DNA of 20,245 bases from Thermacetogenium sp. UBA4966 (GTDB lineage Bacteria > Bacillota > DSM-12270 > Thermacetogeniales > Thermacetogeniaceae). The position numbers were made by a program, and so were the translations under genes. Numbering within the stretch: position 1 is the first letter of the stretch; each line of letters opens with the position of its first letter. The DNA lies in assembly GCA_002397275.1 (NCBI GenBank), contig DHAA01000043.1, positions 18,226-38,470 of the forward strand, given 5' to 3'. The notes under the pieces were generated by a model. The model did no database searches and was not told where the DNA came from. It was given only the letters and a program-made list of their open reading frames with translations. Positions 14,932-20,245 of the stretch are shown in pieces.

Positions 14932-15531
14932 ATGTTATTCAGTGAAAAGATTATCCAAACGGCGCCTACGCCCCCCAGCGGGCAGGAACTTCGCGTTTTC
15001 GTACATGATGCAAACGCGGCGCGGAAACTGGCGGATCTGCTGTCCGCGCTGCTGCGCTCATTAAACCCTTCAGGGAACCGCCGGCCGGTGTTCCTGGGCA
15101 TAGGCACCGATCGCTCCACCGGAGACAGCTTGGGGCCCCTTGTGGGCGCCCGCCTCAACGAACTGGCGCCGGGGCTGCTCCCTGTTTACGGTACCCTTGA
15201 ACAGCCGGTACATGCGGTTAACCTGAGGGAAAAGATCCAAGAGATCGAAAAAAATTACCCTCACCCACTTATTATTGCCGTAGACGCCTGTCTGGGTCAA
15301 CTTCAAAATGTGGGATCAATCAATATGGGACCGGGCGCCCTGCAGCCGGGCGCCGGTGTGCACAAAATGCTGCCCCCTGTGGGGGATATCTTTTTTTCCG
15401 GAGTGGTCAACATCGGGGGTTACATGGAATATCTAGTTTTGCAGAACACGCGGCTCAGCCAGGTTATAAAAATGGCAGACTGCATCACCCGGGCCATTAT
15501 CTCCGGATACTTGCCGCTTAAAGAAGAATAA
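14932..15531 (+). CDS. yyaC: Sporulation protein, YyaC family (DUF1256)
   Basis: A 199-residue protein of the YyaC/DUF1256 family, found in endospore formers and related in fold to hydrogenase-maturation and Gpr-type spore proteases. The family motif GTDRSTGDSLGPLVG is at 58-72, and AVDACLGQ near 121-128 and GPGALQPGAGV near 139-149 are also present. The ribosome site GGGAGGAG is 7 bases before the ATG. It faces away from selA and converges with the response regulator, with only 6 bases between stops. It is probably expressed during sporulation. Its substrate is not known from the sequence. Confidence 0.9.
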   Translation: MLFSEKIIQTAPTPPSGQELRVFVHDANAARKLADLLSALLRSLNPSGNRRPVFLGIGTDRSTGDSLGPLVGARLNELAPGLLPVYGTLEQPVHAVNLREKIQEIEKNYPHPLIIAVDACLGQLQNVGSINMGPGALQPGAGVHKMLPPVGDIFFSGVVNIGGYMEYLVLQNTRLSQVIKMADCITRAIISGYLPLKEE

Positions 15532-15537
15532 AAAGCG

Positions 15538-16224
15538 TCAGGCATTAAACCGGTAACCGGTGCCCCACAGGGTTTCAATCAGTTCCGGATTCGACGGATC
15601 CCTCTCGATCTTTTTCCTGATCTTCTGGATGTGCACGGCAACCGTCGCTATATCTCCATAGTAATCACTACCCCAGATAGTATCAAAAATATGCTGTTTG
15701 CTGAAAACAATATTTGGGTTGGAGGCGAGAAAAAACAACAATTCATACTCTTTGGCGGTCAGCGCCACCTCGCTGCCTCTAACCAGCACCTTATGGGACG
15801 CTGTGTCGATCTCCAGCCCGCGGCGGCTGACGATCTCCCTGGAAACCTGCTTGCCCTTCAGTCTTTCATAACGGCCGATATGGGATTTGACCCTGGCAAC
15901 CAGTTCGGAGGGGCTGAAGGGCTTGGTCAGATAATCATCCGCTCCGCAGTCAAGCCCTCTGATTTTGTCGATATCTTCGCTTCTGGCCGAGACTACTATC
16001 ACCGGAATTTCCGCCCGCTTGCGGATCGCCTTGATGATTTGATAGCCATCCCTGCCGGGCAGCATTAAATCCACGATCACCACATCGTATGCTCCGCTCA
16101 GCGCCTTGCGCAGTCCATCCTCCCCGTCTTCCTCAATATCGGTCCCAAAGCCGTTCAACTTTAAATAATCCCGTTCCAATTCGGCGATGTTGTTATCATC
16201 TTCAATGATCAGAACCTTCTTCAT
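15538..16224 (-). CDS. Response regulator, OmpR/PhoB family
   Basis: A 228-residue DNA-binding response regulator. The receiver domain has the acidic pair D9-D10, the phosphorylation site D52 in VDLMLPG, S78 and K100 in LTKPF. The C-terminal OmpR winged helix covers about 128-225 (GLEIDTASHKVLVRGSEVALTAKEYELLFFLASNPNIVFSKQHIFDTIWG). The start at the ATG 16224 has AAGGGG 9 bases upstream; longer in-frame starts (16233, 16245) lack a site. It overlaps the kinase 3' end by 23 bases, so the pair is coupled. It probably controls the divergent ABC exporter. Confidence 0.93.
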   Translation of the reverse strand: MKKVLIIEDDNNIAELERDYLKLNGFGTDIEEDGEDGLRKALSGAYDVVIVDLMLPGRDGYQIIKAIRKRAEIPVIVVSARSEDIDKIRGLDCGADDYLTKPFSPSELVARVKSHIGRYERLKGKQVSREIVSRRGLEIDTASHKVLVRGSEVALTAKEYELLFFLASNPNIVFSKQHIFDTIWGSDYYGDIATVAVHIQKIRKKIERDPSNPELIETLWGTGYRFNA

Positions 16225-17446
16225 CTGGTTCATCCCCTTCACCACTGAAAAATGGAAGCCTGACGGAGAAACAAGAACCCTGGTTCAGCAGGCTGGAAAC
16301 GGTAATCTCCCCCCCATGGGCAGCCACCAACTCCCTGGCTATGGAGAGCCCCAGCCCCGTGCTCCTCAAGTCCTTTTTCCGTTCGCTGTCAATTCGATAG
16401 AACCTGTCGAAAATATGGGGCAGTTGAGCGGAGGAAATGCCCGGCCCGTTGTCCCGGATAGCGGCGACAACAGAGCGATCCCGCGCATACACCTCCACCA
16501 CTATCTCCAGGTCCTTTCCCAATCCGTATTTAACGGCATTTTCAATAATATTCTTAAAAACCTGATTGATTCTTTTGCGATCCACCCTCACCAAATAATC
16601 ACGCAGCAGCCGGTTGCTATATTTAAATCCCCACTTTTTTTCTTCAAAATCAAACTTGAACTCTTCCATTAAATCATCCATAAAATCCCCGAAATTGATT
16701 GTCTCAAATTGAAAATCGAGCTTCTGCATATCCAGTTTAGAAAAAAGAAACAAATCATCGACCAGCTTATTAATATATGCGGAATTGCGATAGATAATCT
16801 GCAGATAGCGATCTATATTGCCTGAAGCGGCCACCGTGCCATCCAGAATCGCCTCAATATACCCCTGAATCGAAGTGATCGGGGTCTTTAGATCATGAGA
16901 GATATTGGCGATCAGCATCTTCCTGTTTTCCTCGTACTCGGCCTTCACTTTTTCACTTTCCTGGAGCTGCTGAGTCATTTTATTAAAGGAGTCGACCAAG
17001 AGCCCGATTTCATTGGTAACTACGCGCTCCACTCTTACATCATAATTCCCCCTGGCAATCTCCTCCACACCCTCTTTAAGCTTGCTGATCGGTTTAAGAA
17101 TCCTTTTTTCCAAGCGCATCAAGTAGAAGAACTGCACAAGGCCCCCCATACTGATTAAGATCGCAAAAACGACGCTGAGCGCTTTAAATCCGGCAAATCT
17201 GTACACGAAATACCAAATAGCAAGGTTGAGGATCAGGATCCCCGGACGAAAGTATCTGATCTGCTGATGGTATTTGTTCAATTCCATGTGCCGTTCGCCA
17301 AGCCCTGTTTGGTGCCGGTCGTACGCCTGATGAAGATGATGCCGCTCCTCCTGCCGCCAATGACGCTGACGACGACTGTTATGAAACCGCCTGAACCGCT
17401 CATATATTTCCTTACAGCGCCGCTGCCAAGCATCAAAATTTCTCAT
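16202..17446 (-). CDS. Sensor histidine kinase with His-rich N-terminus
   Basis: A 414-residue membrane kinase. From the ATG at 17446 it has a cytosolic Arg/His-rich head (eight His between residues 22 and 60), two membrane helices (about 69-85 and 88-110) with almost no loop between, a HAMP domain (about 111-163), the phospho-acceptor H184 in NISHDLKTPI and a HATPase domain with N, G1 (DNGPGI), F (FDRFYR) and G2 (GLGLSI) boxes. The lack of an outer domain is like intramembrane-sensing kinases next to peptide or drug exporters. The frame is open to a GTG at 17587, but no ribosome site is seen there; AGGGTG precedes 17446. Another ATG at 17452 or 17491 is possible, so the start is not certain. 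Confidence 0.88.
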   Translation of the reverse strand: MRNFDAWQRRCKEIYERFRRFHNSRRQRHWRQEERHHLHQAYDRHQTGLGERHMELNKYHQQIRYFRPGILILNLAIWYFVYRFAGFKALSVVFAILISMGGLVQFFYLMRLEKRILKPISKLKEGVEEIARGNYDVRVERVVTNEIGLLVDSFNKMTQQLQESEKVKAEYEENRKMLIANISHDLKTPITSIQGYIEAILDGTVAASGNIDRYLQIIYRNSAYINKLVDDLFLFSKLDMQKLDFQFETINFGDFMDDLMEEFKFDFEEKKWGFKYSNRLLRDYLVRVDRKRINQVFKNIIENAVKYGLGKDLEIVVEVYARDRSVVAAIRDNGPGISSAQLPHIFDRFYRIDSERKKDLRSTGLGLSIARELVAAHGGEITVSSLLNQGSCFSVRLPFFSGEGDEPDEEGSDH

Positions 17447-17611
17447 GACCATCACCCTGATTTTATCATTGCCTTTTGCCTTCTTTATCATATCACGAAA
17501 AGCCGCGACACCATTAATCCTGCGCCAAATCAGGCTTATCTTATTACGGATTATTTTCAGCAGTAAAACTATAACTCGAAAACTCACTGCTCATCGGGGG
17601 GACTATCGGCT

Positions 17612-17617
17612 ATTATA
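17612..17617 (-). promoter_or_regulatory. Probable -10 of the two-component operon
   Basis: A minus-strand TATAAT, in an AT-rich region between the divergent kinase and exporter operons. The -35 match at 17 bases is poor (ATTTTT), as is common for regulator-activated promoters. It would give a leader of about 160 bases if the kinase starts at 17446, or about 20 if it starts at 17587. Confidence 0.4.
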
Positions 17618-17659
17618 ACTGAGTATTTTAAAACAAAAATAATGCAACTATAAAAAATC

Positions 17660-17738
17660 TATAAACAGGCTTGAAAAACCAGCCGCCGCCCTCCCCGTTG
17701 TCATCGCCGCCTTTTTTTATATTTCTTTTATAAACAGG
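17660..17738. repeat. Direct repeat TATAAACAGG in the exporter promoter region
   Basis: TATAAACAGG occurs at 17660-17669 and 17729-17738, 69 bases apart start to start, in the space between the divergent kinase and exporter. They are possible binding sites of the response regulator. A weak AGGAT/ATCCT dyad follows the second copy, and the exporter -10 (TAAAAT near 17765) lies beyond. Confidence 0.4.
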
Positions 17739-17800
17739 ATCAGGTTTTTTTAATCCTTGCAGTTAAAATAGCGCTGAGCAAACATCAAGGAGGGTTCGCT

Positions 17801-18715
17801 ATGGGCCATATCATCGAGGTAAGCAACTTCACCAAAAAATATGGGGACTTCGCGGCGGTAAACGACATCTCTTTCACTGTGGAGGAGGGAACGATCTTCG
17901 GTTTTCTCGGTCCCAACGGGGCGGGGAAAAGCACCACCATCAATACGCTCTGCACCATACTGGATAAAACGGAGGGAAGGCTGACCATCAACGGCTACGA
18001 TGTCGCCAGGGAGAAGGCTAAGGTCAGGGATGAAATCGGCATTGTCTTTCAGGAATCAACACTGGACGGCAAGTTGACCGTAGAGGAAAATATCAAGCTG
18101 CACTGCGACTTCTATCTGGTGCCGAAGAACGAGGTAAGGGACAGAATCAATTTCGTTCTGGAGCTGGTTGACCTGCAAAAGTGGCAAAGGGCTCCGGTGG
18201 AAAGCCTTTCCGGGGGTATGAAGAGACGGGTGGAGATCGCCAGAGGTTTGGCGCACTCTCCGAGAGTGCTCTTTCTTGACGAGCCGACCGCAGGACTTGA
18301 TCCGCAAACCAGAGCCACTATCTGGAATTATATTAAAAAGCTGCAAGAGCAGAGCGGCCTTACCGTATTCCTTACCACTCATAATATGGAGGAAGCCGAG
18401 ATCTGCCAGAAGGTAGCGATCATTGACCATGGGCGACTGGTGGCGTTCGACGCCCCTTTCAATCTCAAGCAAGAGTATACTTCCTCTGCCATGCGCATCC
18501 GCACCACACGTCGAGCCGCCCTGAGAGATTATCTGGGGCGTCATGACATATCGTCTCATAACGAGGACGGCATGTTCATCGTCGATTCCATTCCGCTGGA
18601 TGCCATGCTGGAGATCATAGCTTCATTCCGGGAGTCAATTACCGATCTGGAAATTAATAAGGGAACACTCAACGAGGTATTCCTCGCCGTCACAGGCAGG
18701 GAGGTGAGAGACTGA
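17801..18715 (+). CDS. ABC exporter ATP-binding protein, DrrA/NatA type
   Basis: A 304-residue ABC ATPase of the ABC-2 exporter class. Walker A GPNGAGKST is at 37-45, Q-loop near 84, signature LSGGM at 136-140, Walker B VLFLDEP at 156-162 and the H-loop TTHNMEEAE near 193-201. The C-terminal 80 residues are those of DrrA-type proteins (IDHGRLVAFDAP, then a variable domain). The ATG at 17801 follows AAGGAGGG. It is coupled to the permease by a one-base overlap (TGATG). The substrate is not known; drugs, peptides and ions are all seen in the family. The divergent two-component system probably controls it. Confidence 0.93.
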   Translation: MGHIIEVSNFTKKYGDFAAVNDISFTVEEGTIFGFLGPNGAGKSTTINTLCTILDKTEGRLTINGYDVAREKAKVRDEIGIVFQESTLDGKLTVEENIKLHCDFYLVPKNEVRDRINFVLELVDLQKWQRAPVESLSGGMKRRVEIARGLAHSPRVLFLDEPTAGLDPQTRATIWNYIKKLQEQSGLTVFLTTHNMEEAEICQKVAIIDHGRLVAFDAPFNLKQEYTSSAMRIRTTRRAALRDYLGRHDISSHNEDGMFIVDSIPLDAMLEIIASFRESITDLEINKGTLNEVFLAVTGREVRD

Positions 18716-19539
18716 TGCGCTCCATAACAGCGATCATCATCAGGAACCTGAAAAATTTTTACCGTGACAAACTGCGGTTCTTCTCCAACATCTTGATGGG
18801 TGTATTATTTCTGTTCATCTTTTCATTCGTGATGAAATCAGCGGCCATCGGCATGGCCAACCCGATCAATTACCTGATCTCCGGTATCATCATTATGTCC
18901 GTCTTTCAAACAGCGCTCAACAATTGCATGAACATCATCGAGGATATCGCCAGCGGCTTTATGCGGGAGATCCTCGTCGCCCCCATTTCCAGGTGGCAGA
19001 TTTCCATCGGCCAAATCCTCTCCGCCTCCGCCATCGCGCTGCTGCAGGGGATCATCATGGTCATTATTGGGCTGTTCATGGGGCTCCAGATCGACGCTCT
19101 CCATTTTATTGAGATGATCGGCGTAATGATTCTGGTAGGCATCGCCTTCAGCTCAATCGGCCTCTATCTGGCCACGGTCGCCAAGAACTCAACCACCTTT
19201 CAGGTGCTCGTGTTTATCTTCGTCATGCCGCTGACATTCCTGTCGGGAGCTTACATTCCCACCACCGCTATGCCTCACTTTCTGCTGCCCCTGGTCTATA
19301 TCAATCCCCTGACCTACACAACCTCTCTGTTCAGATATATTTCCCTGAAGATGGAGGGATTGTCTGCGGCGCAGCTGATTGAGGCGGGGGTTGCCTTCGA
19401 TATCCAGGGCGTCGTCATCATGCCCTCTTTTGGATTGGCCATGATTGCGGTGGTTGGAGTTCTGTTCCTGGCACTCTGTGTCAGCCGCTTCAACAAAGCC
19501 GACTTCTCCGCGGTCAGGGTTTTCGAGCATCATCACTGA
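18715..19539 (+). CDS. ABC-2 type exporter permease
   Basis: A 274-residue membrane protein of the ABC-2 (DrrB/NodJ-like) type with about six hydrophobic segments: near 24-44, 53-76, 105-130, 137-162, 171-190 and 240-265. The conserved segment MPLTFLSGAYIPTTAMPHFLLPLVYINPLTY (about 175-205) fits the family ABC-2 motif. It starts within the stop of the ATPase gene (TGATG) and ends 17 bases before a strong terminator. It ends in a short His-rich tail (FEHHH). Confidence 0.92.
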   Translation: MRSITAIIIRNLKNFYRDKLRFFSNILMGVLFLFIFSFVMKSAAIGMANPINYLISGIIIMSVFQTALNNCMNIIEDIASGFMREILVAPISRWQISIGQILSASAIALLQGIIMVIIGLFMGLQIDALHFIEMIGVMILVGIAFSSIGLYLATVAKNSTTFQVLVFIFVMPLTFLSGAYIPTTAMPHFLLPLVYINPLTYTTSLFRYISLKMEGLSAAQLIEAGVAFDIQGVVIMPSFGLAMIAVVGVLFLALCVSRFNKADFSAVRVFEHHH

Positions 19540-19556
19540 CAGGAGCCCGCAAAAAC

Positions 19557-19594
19557 AATTCCCGTTGTTCCCACCAGGAGCAACGGGAATTTTA
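19557..19594 (+). terminator. Rho-independent terminator of the exporter operon
   Basis: AATTCCCGTTG (19557-19567) pairs with CAACGGGAATT (19581-19591) over 11 bp, followed by TTTTA. It lies 17 bases after the permease stop. Confidence 0.85.
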
Positions 19595-19675
19595 CCGTCT
19601 AAACATCAAATTTTACCGCAATAGATCGACGGTCTGCTCCAATAGGATAAACAAGTGTATATTGAAGAGCCTGTG

Positions 19676-19705
19676 AGGATGCTGTTGTGAAACGGCATCC
19701 TTTTT
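19676..19705 (+). terminator. Second intrinsic terminator, GNRA-capped
   Basis: AGGATGCTGTT pairs with AACGGCATCCT (11 pairs including one T-G) around a GTGA loop, followed by TTTTT. It lies 80 bases downstream of the first terminator with no reading frame between. It could back up the first or end a short RNA. The stretch 19540-19847 otherwise holds only the dyad promoter at 19798-19829 and a lone TTGACA at 19744. Confidence 0.7.
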
Positions 19706-19797
19706 CATGCATAAGCGTCGTGAAAGCCGGCCTAAAATAATCGCTTGACAGCAGGTATCTATTCGACCAATTGCAAATGTCTACGGGCCAATAATTA

Positions 19798-19829
19798 AGG
19801 ATAATATAAGGTATAATTTATATTATCCT
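19798..19829 (+). promoter_or_regulatory. 12-bp inverted repeat around the -10 of the AAA ATPase gene
   Basis: AGGATAATATAA (19798-19809) and TTATATTATCCT (19818-19829) are a perfect 12-bp inverted repeat around GGTATAAT, whose last six bases are a -10 TATAAT (19812-19817). It lies about 20 bases before the ATG at 19848. The position is that of an operator that would cover the promoter, or of a 5' hairpin. No good -35 is seen. Confidence 0.6.
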
Positions 19830-19847
19830 GATAGTTGGAGGCGCGCT

Positions 19848-20213
19848 ATGGAGTACATCCGCAGGAGCCTGGAACGCAAATTTACCCGTATGAGTTCTTT
19901 TTTCAAGGCGGTGCTTGTAACGGGCGCCAGGCAGGTCGGCAAAACGACCATGCTCAGGCATTTGGCTCAGGGAGAAAACAGAACTTACGTCACGCTGGAT
20001 AATCTGATGGCCAGAAACCTTGCGAAGTCAGATCCCGTTCTGTTTTTCCAGACCTATAAGCCGCCGATCATGATTGCCGAAGTGCAGTATGCGCCGGAGC
20101 TGTTCAGACAGATTAAGATCATCTGCGACGAAAGCGAGAGCACGGGGCTTTTCTGGCTGACCGGCGGGTGCAGATATAAATCTTTGGTATTTACAATAAT
20201 GGACCATTCATGA
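19848..20213 (+). pseudogene. AAA family ATPase (DUF4143-linked type), truncated
   Basis: A 121-codon frame that begins like the widespread archaeal/bacterial AAA ATPases with a C-terminal DUF4143 domain, normally about 400 residues. Walker A is GARQVGKTT at 26-34, and the TYVTLDNLMARNLAKSDPVLFFQ segment (about 47-69) is typical. The Walker B region reads IMIAEVQYAPELF where the family has IIDEVQYAPELF, so the catalytic Asp is Ala77. Homology runs to FWLTG (about 102-106, position 20165), then 15 unrelated residues and a stop. The break falls at the edge of what looks like a mobile element. The ribosome site GGAGG is about 8 bases before the ATG. Confidence 0.8.
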
Positions 20214-20245
20214 TATACTGATCAGTAAAGGGGGGTCAGTATATG
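20166..20245 (+). mobile_element. Possible left end of an insertion element, continuing off the edge
   Basis: Sequence unrelated to the ATPase starts at about 20166. Within 80 bases there is a promoter (TTTACA at 20190-20195, 18-base spacer, TATACT at 20214-20219), a 10-bp palindrome ACTGATCAGT (20217-20226), a ribosome site AAGGGGGG and an ATG at 20243-20245, the last bases of the window. This is the layout of an element end followed by a transposase gene. The family cannot be told, and a deletion junction is also possible. Confidence 0.45.

Noticed and set aside
17447..17587. Longer start of the histidine kinase (GTG at 17587)
   Set aside because: No ribosome site precedes it (the bases there are C-rich). 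It would add a basic hydrophobic head not seen at kinase starts. It cannot be fully excluded.

Overview
The window looks like a chromosomal segment of a spore-forming, probably anaerobic Gram-positive bacterium of the Clostridia type (Peptococcaceae-like). The basis is a sporulation protein of the YyaC family, strong Shine-Dalgarno sites, Gram-positive style intrinsic terminators, a corrinoid methyl-carrier protein and a full selenocysteine-decoding set (selA, selB, selC). The exact genus cannot be read from the sequence.

Layout. Positions 1-4235 (all minus strand) hold a corrinoid protein, the GntR/HutC-type repressor gene just upstream of it, and a large UPF0182 membrane protein. Positions 4518-5201 hold a TerC/YjbE-type membrane protein. 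Positions 5602-5700 hold the selenocysteine tRNA (selC) with its own promoter, and a downstream terminator at 5386-5421. Positions 5826-11134 hold a CBS-CBS-ACT protein and a complete branched-chain amino acid ABC importer (transcription order livK, terminator, livH, livM, livG, livF). Positions 11386-14765 are the selA-selB operon. Next come a divergent yyaC-like gene (14932-15531), a minus-strand two-component system (15538-17446), and a divergent two-gene ABC-2 exporter (17801-19539) ending in a strong terminator. The right edge has an AAA ATPase gene cut short at about 20166 by what looks like the left end of a mobile element, whose first gene begins at the last three bases.

How the parts work together. 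SelA converts seryl-tRNA(Sec) (selC) to selenocysteinyl-tRNA and SelB delivers it to the ribosome. The sel genes are split by the liv locus. The GntR regulator probably controls itself and the corrinoid gene through a 12-bp palindrome upstream of its start codon; a cognate methyltransferase gene would be expected beyond the left edge. The two-component system and the divergent exporter form a sense-and-export module.

Non-coding features worth noting: a 7-nt tandem repeat (AACCACY on the plus strand, GGTTRGT-like on the minus strand) occurs twice, each time at the stop codon of the gene just upstream of a sel gene (selC, selB), and forms the end of the selA reading frame. Dyad operator-like sites lie in front of the GntR, UPF0182 and AAA ATPase genes. 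I saw no CRISPR array, rRNA or complete insertion sequence. No wholly new system is evident; the best leads are the heptad repeats, the broken ATPase with its dyad promoter, and the His-rich histidine kinase.
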